Below, piece after piece: positions 30,331 through 40,650 of a DNA stretch of 64,000 nucleotides. The stretch lies in assembly GCA_963971535.1 (NCBI GenBank), contig OZ020593.1:36470799-36534798 (forward strand), given 5' to 3'. Under the pieces are notes generated by a model that was not told the origin of the DNA, ran no database searches, and was given only the letters and a program-made list of their open reading frames with translations. Both the position numbers and the translations under genes were made by a program. The DNA comes from Notolepis coatsorum. Taxonomy: Eukaryota; Chordata; Actinopteri; Aulopiformes; Paralepididae. The number at the start of each line of letters is the position of its first letter. Positions within the stretch are counted from its first letter, which is position 1.

Positions 30331-32629
30331 GTAGCATTTTAATTCACCTCCATGTATCAAAACATACAGAAAAATTGTATAATGTGTAATGACTTTGCCC
30401 ACCACATCCTCAGAAGGATGTTTTCATTTCATGTACGAGGGATGTGCGACAGGGGGGGGGGGGGGGTACACGACAGCCTGGAGCACATCTCTGCAGAAAA
30501 TCTAAATTCATGGTATTGCAATTCACCCTCTCTCCTTCTGACTCTCGACATATACACCTGTATGTACATGTACACATACACACAACAATACCTTCATTCA
30601 ACAGCCTCATCCGCTCATAGGATTGAAGGGGCAGAGTTTGAGACTGATTTGAGGGAGTTTTATTCACGCGTCACATACTACAGTGGGTAATGGAATTCAA
30701 GAAACGTTGTACAGCACTGCCATGTCTTGTCTGACAGACACACACACAAATAAACAAAAAGAAGACATTGAATCCGCTCTTCTTCGCCATCGTATAAAAA
30801 TAGTGTAGCTACAAAAGTATAAATTAGGATATAATAAGACAACTCAGATCTGAATTTAGAACGGCTATCTGCCAAAGCGTGACAAAAAAGAAAGAAAGAC
30901 ACAAATCAAAAAATAATCAAATGAGTTGGTGTTTTTTTTGTAATCTAAGCAGAGTATAAAAAGATCAAACGGCCTGTAAAACAGAATAAACGCAACACCG
31001 ATCTGTCAACCTGATTTGATTGTATATAAACTGAAACCCCAACGGAAAATATAGAGGAAAACCCCAAACAGAACAGATATCCATGTTAAGCCATCTTGTG
31101 TATTTCACACCTAACATTGAACTTTATTATTTCAATAAGTTAAATCCTGGAAAACAAAAAATAAAACTTCCATCTGAATTCAGTTTTCTAATAATAACGA
31201 GTAACAACAGTATCTAGCTTGAGTTTCTATCAAAACCTTGTTTTTGAAATGCTAGTGTAGAAAAAAGAGGTATGGTGTTATTGGTGCTCCCTATTTCTGA
31301 ACCAACGGCGCCCCCCTGTGGCATAAAACAGCAGTGATCTTGTATTTACACACTTCATCCCCTGAAAAAAGGATGATGTCACCCCATACACGCCAGTCCC
31401 AGGATCAGTGTTGCTTCCCCCCCCCCCCCCCCCCCTTCATAATGGTTAAGATTCAGATCGGGGGACGCTAATCTGATTGTAGATTGATCAGTGTCTCAGG
31501 GGGCGACCTCTCCACGAATCACTTCCGAGAAACACCCTGGCTTATAACGATATAGATCAGTACTCTTAATATTGAATGCATGCATATCTTAAGATATAAT
31601 TTTCATTTCAGCAATGAAAATGACGTAATAGATAAACTAAAGTGGAGTTGGCGTCGCTGCGTCAACTAATGGCATTTTGTCCCAGAGCATTTCTTAGTTG
31701 AAACACTAACGTTATTATAAACTACAGTAAAAATCCCATTCACTTCAATTGCTTCAAACGCCGGAGGCCCACCGATGACAACCAGAACCGGACTACAGCT
31801 TTTGATCATTCCTGTGACAAGTTAAAACTCTTGCGCTAACAGTTTCATTCCGATTCGTCATGGACCCCATATATATATCATTATCTCGTTACAAATTGAG
31901 GTAAAACATTGGATCTATACTTTGGAGTCAAGTTTTTAAAACAAAAACGGATAAATTGAAAAACCAGTGTGACATTAAGCAAACAAAACCCTTTTGACAA
32001 CACAAGTTAGAAATATGTCTGCATCTTCAGGTGAGGATTACATCATCATAATGTAATAATCATCAATAATACATAAATATGACCCTGGAGTAAAAATGAA
32101 TCCAAATCAACTCAGAATTAATTCAGTGCATGAATTTAAACCCTAAAATAGCCACGCAAGCCAAACTCATCCTTGTTCTTCATACGTCATCCTTTTGATG
32201 GCGGACGTTGGTAAGTGTCAATGTTGGTGTGGTTAATAACATGTTAAATAAAGAAGGTGGGAAACATGTGGCTATGAGAACCGAGCGCTTTAGGGTAAAA
32301 AGGGACATTTCTGGTTTATAAAAAACAAACAAACAAAACAATCCTATTGAAATGAGTCCTTTAAATCCATGCAAAAGGCACTTTAGCTAGCATTTTGGGT
32401 ATTGAGATATTGGGAGCATAAGTTGAGCATAAATCAACTAAAAACTATTTTTTCCAATCAATATCTGAAAAAATTAAAGAAACAAAACCTTCTTACCACC
32501 TTTTACTATTATGTACTATGTCTATAGTACTATGCCTATACTACTACGTACTATGCTAATGTCTATACTACTCTGCACTCAAGAGTGTAGCACTCAAGTT
32601 TGGCACAGCTAGACTAACAATACCACTGA

Positions 32630-32735
32630 CCCTTAGCTGCCAGTGGTGTACCCCCTCCTGCTGACACAAATTGTAAGTGGCTTTGGATAAAAGCATCAGC
32701 TAAATTACTAGATGTAAATGCAAGTTAGCTGAAAG
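32630..32735 (+). mobile_element. SINE 3' tail (fish GTAAGTGGCTTTGGATAAAA type)
   Basis: TTGTAAGTGGCTTTGGATAA followed by AAGCATCAGCTAAATTACTA is the conserved 3' tail shared by fish SINEs and their partner LINEs. The head is not recognisable. Confidence 0.6.
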
Positions 32736-33097
32736 GATTTCTCTGAAATGTCCTTTTTTATCCCCCGCACATAGTGCATTATGTTGTGCACTGAACAAAC
32801 GGGAAGAGGGACAACATTTTAGCCCTATAGACCTAACAAATTCTGTTTCCAATATCTCTACAACCAAAACACAGAGGCAAGTGCTTTACAGATGGACTAA
32901 AAGCACCCCCCCCCCCCCACACACACACACAGTTTTCAATAACGCTTAATAGGCTTCTTAAAAACCTCAAACATCCCTTTAAAATAGCTTAGGAATAGAT
33001 TCAGTGGTATAGCCACTGCCAGGCATTATGAAATAAAAAATAGATTCTCTAAGCTAATGTTCACTAGGTTGGCGATACCTTTATAAAACGGTATTAA

Positions 33098-34156
33098 GGC
33101 GAGACACTGCAGGTGAATACCGGTAGTTAAATATACTTTTTTTGTTGATTTTGAGATTTTGCTTCCTAAACATGTCTTCTATGAAACTAGTGACAATAAA
33201 ACGTCAATAACACACATTTAGTTGTTTATTTTACATAATTTTGCCTTATTGCATCCATAAATGTGCACATATTTAATGGGGAAGTGCCTCATTTGCATAT
33301 ATAAACATAAATTTCAGAAAACTTGCAATATATTTTTTCTTAGTTTATATGTACATAACAAATTGGCAAAGTTTCATAGTGATATCTATTCAAATATTTT
33401 TTGCCTATTAGGGGGTACTACACTGTACTACACTGTTTGTAGCCTGTGTGTAGTTCTGTTCAGTTCAATAACATCATTATTATTATTATTATTCAGTTAT
33501 CAGGCATGTGTTTAGGTTGTCTATTACTAATGGTTTGATTAGGTATTGTGTTTGTAAATATCTGTTTAAAAAAAAAAGTATGGCATTTTACAATACAGAA
33601 CTTTGAAGGCGTTTTCCCAAAAATTAGTTTTAAGAGTTTTTCCTCATACTCTGAGCCAGAAATCTCCACTTCAGTAGCACTCACATACACCAAACCTTCC
33701 AGTTCTATTCATATCTATGTTCTGAAGGTATTTACAGAAGGGTTTGTTGATATCGCATTCATACCCTGATTTATATCACATTTTATTCCTAAAAACATGG
33801 CGAAATATGGAATTTTACCATAAAAATGGACTGATGGAGTATTTTCTGATTTATGGAGTGATAAAAAGAGATATCCAAAATCCCCTCTGTAATAACCTTT
33901 GGCTCTAATATGTCAACAAAATGAAACTATAATTTTGAAAATGGCTTTATCCAATGTTCAGATTTCTGTCCTGGAATTATATGCAAATTAGTGCATATTT
34001 AAGTAGATCATGCCTCATTTGCATATTTAAAGATAACATTTCAGAAAACTTGTAATACAAAAAAGTCTTGTCTTAATATAAGTAATCAACTGGGGAAGTT
34101 TCATTGCGATATCTATTAGTTAATTTTTTTACCCTATTTACCTGCAGTGTCTCCCC
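33098..34156. mobile_element. TTAA-flanked MITE-like element, Kolobok-type
   Basis: The left boundary is TTAA then GGCGAGACACTGCAGG. The right boundary, reverse-complemented, is TTAA then GGGGAGACACTGCAGG, so the inverted ends of about 22 bp are nearly perfect. TTAA (33094-33097 and 34157-34160) is the duplicated target, as in Kolobok and piggyBac elements; the ends do not start with the piggyBac CCC. Subterminal regions (33280-33410 and 34010-34135) are a diverged direct repeat (GCCTCATTTGCATAT, TTTCAGAAAACTTG). No transposase frame. Confidence 0.75.
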
Positions 34157-34974
34157 TTAAGATGTTAAATCTAGAAAGGTCCAATTCAAATGTTAATTTC
34201 TATTGTTTCGGTTGTGATCGACTACATACAAACTGTGTTGTAAAACAAAAACGAAATAAAATAATAGTTCGATGGCAGTTGTCAATGACAATATCTAACC
34301 ACCAGAGGGCACTGTTTCCAACTGCCAGCCATAAGTCCCTTTAATTATTAAGGATAAACCTACTGTTATTCACATAACTATAAGCTGAATAAAAGATAGG
34401 ATGGTGAAAAGAAGGCCCTTAAGTAACAATGTAAAGGCATGACATTGACTCTAACCTATAGGGTTCGGAGGTGATAACGAAAGAGAGAAAGAGAGAGAGA
34501 CTTTTAAGGCCCAAAGATAACAGGTGACAACTTAGTACCAGATGCAACAAACAAATTCACATATTTTGACTAAAATAATTTCAAAGGCTATAAGCTCATT
34601 CAGCTATATAGTCCATAAAGCCAGAATAAATAAGTAGACTCCATTAGCTGTTTTGCGGTGGGCTTACCGATTCATCTAATGGCCTCAGTCTCCAGTCGTA
34701 GTTCCTTCCTGAAAATGGAAAACTTTTTAACCCTCAGTGAGACGAATTTCTTTTCTTTTGGTTTGTTGCAAATGGCACTCATCATATCAACAGTACTGCA
34801 TGACGATCCTTTCCCGCATATGAACTATATAACTAGTCTTGTGTTTTTTGTACGTGTCCAAAAACCTCCACGACCGGCACTTCCCTGTAAAGGCTTGTGT
34901 CGAGGAATACATTTCGTTTCATCTAAAACCTATATAAATATAAATAGTCTTTTGAGTCGAAAGGCATGTCCTCC

Positions 34975-35529
34975 TCAGCCCATGTTGGAGCGCAGGAAGA
35001 TGAGCTTGTTCATCTCCTCGGCCGTCACCTGCTGCTTCCTCTTCATGGCCAGGCTTTGCTCGCACATGCTGGCGCACTCGCTGCGCACCCCCACGGCGGG
35101 CACGGCCAGCAGCCACAGCGCCAGGCGAGCCAGCCGTGGGAACCGCTCGCACACCGGCGAGCTCCAGTACTGGAAGAGGTCGGGGTTGCCCTGGAGGAGG
35201 GGCTCCGCCAGGTACTGGAACATCTCCTGGCGGACCTGGCCCTGGCCCTCGTCGCCGCCGCCCGCCACTGCGCACAACGCTGACCCCGGCCCCCGGGAGT
35301 TTCCGCCAGGGGCCGCGACCCCGTCCACGCGGCTTCTCTTTGGGGTGGGCGGCCCGTCCCCGTCCCGCTCCTCGCCTACCGCGCCCCCGCCGGCGCCCAT
35401 GCCTCCGTCCCGGGACTCGGTGGCCATTTCGCAGGCGCGAGAGATGATGTCGTCGTGCTGGTAGGACGGGACCGAGCGCAGCTTCAACTGGGGGTCCAGG
35501 ATCATGGCCACCTGGTGAGCTCGCTCCAC
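34975..35529 (-). CDS. znf618: ZNF618-like gene, last coding exon (hAT dimerisation domain)
   Basis: The exon follows a TGCCTCTAG acceptor and reads VERAHQVAMILDPQLKLRSV onward to stop TGA at 34975. It joins in phase 0 to the preceding exon (39002-40089, ...ALKENFK). It encodes the end of a hAT transposase-like domain: MILDP (a conserved hAT motif), a long low-complexity Gly/Glu/Arg insert with PTPKRSRV (possible nuclear localisation signal), then LFQYWSSPVCERFPRLARLA and LWLLAVPAVGVRSECASMCE, the hAT C-terminal dimerisation motif. In active transposases the last part usually reads LAVPASSAPSERxFS; here it has diverged, consistent with a domesticated protein. ZNF618 is known as a nuclear UHRF2 partner linked to 5-hydroxymethylcytosine recognition; that role is taken from the family. 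Strongly GC-rich. Confidence 0.75.
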   Translation of the reverse strand: MERAHQVAMILDPQLKLRSVPSYQHDDIISRACEMATESRDGGMGAGGGAVGEERDGDGPPTPKRSRVDGVAAPGGNSRGPGSALCAVAGGGDEGQGQVRQEMFQYLAEPLLQGNPDLFQYWSSPVCERFPRLARLALWLLAVPAVGVRSECASMCEQSLAMKRKQQVTAEEMNKLIFLRSNMG

Positions 35530-36160
35530 CTAGAGGCACAGAAGGAGATTGCAGGACTGACTGGACATCCTTTTTATAAAAAAATATTGATATTATCGAT
35601 TAGATATTCAAAAGAGCAAGCGTATAGCATTAAATTGTGGCCCAAGCCACACTTAACATTTGTGGATCTATTTACTTTCAAAAGCCTCGGCAGCTATGTC
35701 ACCTGTACGCACTATTAGAAAATGAAGCACTTAAAAGAGAAGCTTCTCTCGTATTTTTAACTATGGACTACGACAGGATAAGTGCTGAAAACCTAATGGG
35801 CATAACCTTGTAGTCTAGCCTTCAGACTATGCTGTCAGTCTATAATATTGTTGAACGTCTTCCAATGAAATGGGATAGGAATAGGATATCTAGTTGAGTG
35901 AGTTCACATAGTCTACCCCTGTTGTATGGTACATGCATTAACAGGCGCAAGGCGAAAGGGCTTATGTCAAGCGCAGCAAACCGCAAATGGGACTTGGGCA
36001 CAAATATGTGTAATTATCCATTGACATCTACCGGTTACCTGATAATATACCCCGATTGTATAATTAGAGCCAAAATTATTAGAATACTGTGAGATTTTAT
36101 TCCTCACAACCTAAAGACATAATCATTATAAAAAAGAAATCTTAGTCTTAGATTATAAAG
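35530..36160 (-). other. ZNF618-like last intron, 3' part
   Basis: Low-copy intronic sequence between the last exon and the inserted L2 LINE. Without the LINE the whole intron (35530-39001) would be only about 0.65 kb. No other features. Confidence 0.6.
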
Positions 36161-36172
36161 ATTAATACAAAA

Positions 36173-37378
36173 ATGTATCATAGTCACTTATTCTGCTCTG
36201 AGGCAGAATCCAATACGCAATGCAGCCTCTCCTCCTTCTCCCCGGTAAATGGTCCCCAAGTTGTCAAGCTCATAGCCTCAGCCAAAGCCTCCACCTGCTC
36301 ACTTGACCCCATGCCTACCACCCTGGTCAAGATCTGCCTCCCTGCTCTCTGCCCCACCATGGTCAACATCATCAACTCCTCATTTGAATCTGGTCTCGTC
36401 CCCCCCTGCTTCAAAACAGCCTCCGTCACCCCCATCATTAAGAAACCCGGCCTCGACCCAGACGAGCTAAACAACTTCCGTCCGATCTCCAACCTTCCTT
36501 TCCTTAGCAAAATCATGGAAAGAGCAGTGGCCGCCCAACTCCAACAATACATGTCCAACCATGAGCTCTATGAGCCTTTTCAATCCGGCTTCAGAACTCA
36601 ACACAGCACAGAGACCGCCCTCATCAAAATTACCAACGACCTCCTCCTTGCAGCTGACTCTGGCCACATTAGCATCCTCATCCTCCTTGACCTTTCTGCA
36701 GCATTCGACACAGTCTCCCACTCCATCCTCCTCAACCGCCTATCCAACAACCTCGGCATCACTGGCTCAGCACTCTCCTGGTTTCAAACCTACCTCACCA
36801 CCCGGACACAGTTTATCACCATCGGCGACTCCAGTTCCACCCCGGCCCCAGTCAACCAAGGCGTCCCCCAGGGCTCCGTACTTGGCCCAATCCTATTCAC
36901 CATCTACATGCTCCCCCTCGGTCAGATCATCCGCCGCCATGGCCTCAGCTTCCACTCCTATGCCGACGACACTCAACTCTACCTCTCCACCAAACCATCC
37001 ACCCATCTCCCCCCACACTCCCTTATCAACTGCCTTCACGAAATAAAAACCTGGATGTCATCTAATCTCCTCAAACTCAACAACAATAAAACCGAGCTCA
37101 TGGTTGTGGCACCCAAGGCCCTGCTCCGGAAGGTTGGGGATCTCACCCTCCACATTGACGGCTGCTCCATCTCCCCATCCCCTAAGGTCCGCAACCTGGG
37201 CGTTATCCTGGACTCCACCCTTTCCTATCAATCCCATGTCAATTCCCTCACCAAATTCGCCGTCTTTCACCTCCGAAACATTTCCAGACTCCGACCATCA
37301 CTTTCCGACACCACAGCTGAGACCCTCATCCACGCCTTCGTCACCTCCCGCCTGGACTACTGCAACGGGGTCCTGTCC
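36173..37378 (+). CDS. L2 LINE ORF2, reverse transcriptase part
   Basis: An open frame encoding the RT of an L2 LINE. Motifs: CSLDPMPTTLVKICLPALCP, NNFRPISNLPFLSKIMERAV, FQSGFRTQHSTETALIKITN, LLDLSAAFDTVSHSILLNRL (first catalytic Asp), VPQGSVLGPILFTIYMLPLG and HSYADDTQLYLS (YADD catalytic box), then LLKLNNNKTELMVVAPK and LGVILDSTLSYQSHV. It ends at CNGVLS, where the Mutator-like element begins; the residues after that in the raw frame are not LINE. The endonuclease is missing, so this 5'-truncated copy is dead on arrival. Confidence 0.85.
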
Positions 37379-38390
37379 GCCTGTAGCTGTTCCGCAACGT
37401 TGCTATTTCCGGGGTAGGCCTGATTGGCCCCGACAGGCATGTGACCCGCCGCGGCCACGCCCCACGGCAGCCTCAGGACGCGGCAACGAAGCTGCTGTGG
37501 TTCACAGGCGCTTTCCGCCTTCAACGGCGCCCGCAGCATTAGGAAGGAGTTCGCGGCGCCTTTCACATTGCAGTCATCAGTCATAATAAACGCGCCGCAG
37601 TCGGCAGTCATGCAATCATTTATCATTTAACATTTGAAAGGCATACATTGTTGTATGAAATAAAATAGTATAGAGACATATGTACAGCGTCGCGCCACAG
37701 TCGGCAGTCATGCAATCATTTATCATTTAACATTTGAAAGGCATACATTGTTGTATGAAATAAAATAGTATAGAGACATATGTACAGCGTCGCGCCGCAG
37801 TCGGCAGTCATGCAATCATTTAACATTTGAAAGGCATACATTGTTGTATGAAATAAAATAGTATAGAGACATATGTACAGTGTCGCGCCGCAGTCGGCAG
37901 TCATGCAATCATTTATCATTTAACATTTGAAAGTATGAAATAAAATAGCGGGGAGAATATGCTCACGCGAGCGGCATCGCTGAGCTCTGGTGACGCGGTC
38001 TTATTGGGGCTTATGCCGAGAACAGCAGTAACACAACATTGCAACTGTTGTGTTACTGCTTTCTGACCGAATTAGTCATTCATTTGTCTAGGTCAGTCTC
38101 TAACAGTGTAACAGTAAGAAGCATTTTGGATAAAAGTATTCTGTACTTCTGTATGACAACAATGTATGTCTTTCAAATGTTAAATGATTAAATGATACAC
38201 AGCGAAATCTACGCTCTCGCCTCTCATCCTGCTTTCGCCAACGGCAGCGATGTGAAAGGCGAAGCGAACTCCAGCAGTAGCGCGCTTGCCGCTGGGGCTG
38301 CCGCGGGGCGTGGCCGCGGCGGGTCACGTGCCTGTCGGGGCCAATCAGGCCTACCCCGGAAATAGCAACGGTTGCGGAACAGCTACAGGC
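37379..38390. mobile_element. Mutator-like non-autonomous element, about 95-bp TIRs, 9-bp TSD
   Basis: It starts GCCTGTAGCTGTTCCGC and ends in the inverted copy GCGGAACAGCTACAGGC. The inverted ends match over about 95 bp and are very GC-rich (GGGGTAGGCCTGATTGGCCC). It is flanked by GTCCTGTCC (37370-37378 and 38391-38399), and the uninterrupted L2 reading frame is restored if one copy is removed. A 9-bp duplication with long TIRs fits the MuDR/MULE superfamily. The interior has no transposase. It holds a 100-bp tandem repeat and, at about 38100-38162, a short Rex1-like LINE tail. Confidence 0.85.
37591..37938. repeat. Tandem repeat, 100-bp unit, 3.5 copies, inside the Mutator-like element
   Basis: Units start CGCGCCGCAGTCGGCAGTCA at 37591, 37691, 37791 and 37884. 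The third unit lacks about 7 bases, and the last is cut short near 37938. Confidence 0.93.
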
Positions 38391-38399
38391 GTCCTGTCC

Positions 38400-38825
38400 G
38401 GGGTCCCAAGCAAAACCCTGGACAGGCTCCAGTATGTTCAAAATTCAGCTGCCAGGGTTCTAACCCGGACCAAACCCTGGCAGCACATCACCCCCATCCT
38501 CATCCACCTCCACTGGCTCCCCATCAAATTCCGCATCACCTACAAAACCCTCCTGCTCACCTACAAATCCCTTCACGCCCTGGCACCTCAGTACCTCACT
38601 GACCTCCTCCACCCCTACACTCAGTCACGGTCCCTGCGATCCACGGACACTGGTCAGCTCTCCATCCCCCGAACCAGACTACGGACGTTCGGGGACAGAG
38701 CTTTCAGTGTGGCAGCTCCCACCCTCTGGAACTCCCTCCCCGCAGAACTCCGCACCGCCCCAACTCTGGACTCATTTAAAAAACTGCTCAAAACCCACCT
38801 CTTCAACCTGGACTTCAACCCCTAA
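38400..38825 (+). CDS. L2 LINE ORF2, C-terminal part
   Basis: It continues the L2 frame after the Mutator-like element: GVPSKTLDRLQYVQNSAARV, PWQHITPILIHLHWLPIKFR, YKTLLLTYKSLHALAPQYLT, STDTGQLSIPRTRLRTFGDR and FSVAAPTLWNSLPAELRTAP, ending in the usual KKLLKTHLFNLDF. This C-terminal domain is shared by L2/CR1-type LINEs. The Met at 38286 lies in the inserted element and is not native. Confidence 0.85.
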   Translation, partial: GVPSKTLDRLQYVQNSAARVLTRTKPWQHITPILIHLHWLPIKFRITYKTLLLTYKSLHALAPQYLTDLLHPYTQSRSLRSTDTGQLSIPRTRLRTFGDRAFSVAAPTLWNSLPAELRTAPTLDSFKKLLKTHLFNLDFNP

Positions 38826-39001
38826 CTTTCTCACTTTATATGTATATGTTGCGTCTGTCCACTATGTTTGTTAATTTGTTATCCCCCCCCCCCACCCCCC
38901 CCCTTATGTAAAGCGACCTTGGGTCCTCTGAAAGGCGCTATATAAAACGAAGTTATTATTATTATTATTATTATTATTAATACATGGTATAGAGTCAATA
39001 C

Positions 39002-40089
39002 CTTGAAGTTCTCCTTGAGGGCCTCCAGGAAGTAGTGGCAGAGCTTGCTAGCAGTACCAGTGCCAGCCTCCCCAGCCTTGGAGGTGAACAGCTTCTCCAG
39101 GCGCAGGTAGACGGGCAGCACCTGCTGCAGGGTGGGCCTCCTCTGGCTGCTCAGCTCCAGGGCTGCCAGGCGTAAGGGGGCCAGCAGGCAGGCCAGTGTC
39201 CCCAGCAGGTGCTTGTTGAGGCCCTGGAGGAGTGGAGCCGTGGCCTTACTGCGCCCGTACGCCTCGCAGATCTGCTCAAAGTGCGCGTGGACCTGCAGCA
39301 GGGCTTCGGCCGTACGGTCCCAACAGGGGGGCGTGGGGCACTGGGCGGGGCCGCCGTGGGAGCCCTCCTCAGAGCTGTTGGTGGAAGGCTCCTCCCTCAG
39401 GGTCAGGCTAGTGGAGGACGAGATGTCCCGGCACGTGGAGAGGAGTTCAGTCAACTCGTGAAGGCCCCGCGCCTGGAGGCTGCGCTTCCCGAGGACCGCC
39501 TGGACCACGGCGCCCAGCGAACACCCGGCGCACCGCAGGCAAACCCTCCGCCGGCCGCCGCTTCCCAACGGCGAACCCCCGACCCCCGCCGCCCACAGCC
39601 GGGGCTCCGACACGTACACCGTGCGGATGTCCGACATCACAAACTCCGAGAGCACGTTCTGCACCCAGTGGTGCACCTGCTCGGGCCCCTCCCGCAGCTC
39701 CGCCTCCCTGACGCCGAGCACGTAGCGCCTCAGCCGGGAGCCCTCCACCTGGTAGGCCGTCAGCACGTAGCAGGCGTCCGGCCCGTACGTCTGGGAGTGG
39801 CAGGTGATGGCGATGCCGAGCGAGGCGTTGGAGCCCAGGGCGCACGTGACCTTGACCTTCACCTGGTTGTACATGCGGGGCAGCTGGCGGAGCGCCAGGG
39901 CGCTCATGTTGCCCAGGTCGTCGCGGGTGGAGTAGGCGCCGTGGCGGGCGCCCGTGTCCACCAGGGTCTGGGCCAGCTTGAGGAAGTCCTTGCTGTTGAG
40001 CACGTTCAGCATGCTGAGGTCTGCGCACATGACCCGCAGCAGACGCTCTGCCACCTGCTGCCGCTCCTTGTCTGGGAGCCCGTTGTGCT
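39002..40089 (-). CDS. znf618: ZNF618-like gene, penultimate exon (hAT transposase-like core)
   Basis: A 1088-nt exon, spliced on its 3' side through CTTCAAG|GTATTG (phase 0 into 34975-35529). The acceptor is probably GGCTGGCAG at 40090-40091. It encodes about 362 residues starting HNGLPDKERQQVAERLLRVM. Blocks visible: ADLSMLNVLNSKDFLKLAQT and GARHGAYSTRDDLGNMSALA (about residues 20-65), an RNase-H-like core with LGSNASLGIAITCHSQTYG and CYVLTAYQVEG (about 90-120), a Cys-rich RRRVCLRCAGC segment (about 180), GLHELTELLSTCRDIS, a Ser/Glu-rich loop, and the helical KHLLGTLACLLAPLRLAALE with QVLPVYLRLEKLF near the end. This is a domesticated hAT-type domain, and the open frame over 1 kb argues for purifying selection. 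Long frames on the opposite strand are shadows. Confidence 0.78.
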
Positions 40090-40248
40090 CTGCCAGCCGA
40101 CATGGTGGAGGGATGGATGGGGAAGAAAGAGAGAGAAAGGGGTAAGAGACCAATATTTAGTTTCAATTACCAGTGAAGTTGGATTCAAGAAGAGACTAAG
40201 AAAAGCTGTAATGCAGAAAGAGATTGATTTTGGTTAAGTCTAATCTGT
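40090..40248 (-). other. Intron sequence next to the penultimate exon
   Basis: It contains a pyrimidine-rich acceptor region (minus strand CTTTCTTCCCCATCCATCCC) and short unique intron sequence up to the L1 target duplication. Confidence 0.55.
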
Positions 40249-40650
40249 GTCTGATGAATGATTTTTTTTTTTTTTTTTTTTTTATTATTGCAAAACAAAA
40301 AATTATTAAAAGTCAGTACTCAACACACAATGCATAATGAAACTTTCAGTAAAGGTGGTTAAAATATATGCAAGTACAGAAACAGGATAAAACAAAAATA
40401 GTCTATAATAACATTTTAACCGTATACAGTGTATATCCAGCGAAATTACAATTATATAAATGTTAGTATATAATATACCCCTAATACCTATTTTCTAAAA
40501 CCCTACACACATATGCTCCAGCTCAAACCCCCCCCTCCCGGACCCCCTCTTGGATAGTACCTCCATTATCCCTCACTCCTAACCAGACACTACCATTATA
40601 AGCTAGCTTTTATTCTCTCCACCACTTCTAACCACATTGACATTTTGGAT

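Larger units (their letters stand above)
30331..34974 (-). other. Possible ZNF618 3' UTR / downstream region
   Basis: About 4.6 kb of AT-rich, mostly low-copy sequence directly downstream of the ZNF618-like stop codon (gene on the minus strand). Several AATAAA signals are present on the minus strand, for example near 30659. Long 3' UTRs are plausible for this gene, but the sequence alone cannot show the end of transcription. It contains a G run (30451-30467), C runs (31419-31436, 32905-32918), a SINE tail and a Kolobok-like MITE. Confidence 0.35.
36170..38980 (+). mobile_element. L2-clade LINE, 5'-truncated, split by a Mutator-like element
   Basis: It lies in antisense orientation in the last intron of the ZNF618-like gene. 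The RT frame runs 36173-37378 and resumes at about 38400-38825, followed by a 3' UTR ending AAAGGCGCTATATAAAACGA and (TTA)n. ATTAATACA lies at both ends (36161-36169 and about 38977-38985) as a likely target duplication. The 5' end (endonuclease) is missing. Apart from the inserted element the frame is open over more than 1.6 kb, so the copy is young. Confidence 0.85.

Noticed and set aside
34658-35464. 268-residue plus-strand frame
   Set aside because: Mostly antisense to the last ZNF618-like exon, with no known motif.
39209-40237. 342-residue plus-strand frame and the 39447-40166 minus frame
   Set aside because: GC-rich shadow frames of the ZNF618-like exon on 39002-40089; the spliced frame with hAT motifs explains the region.
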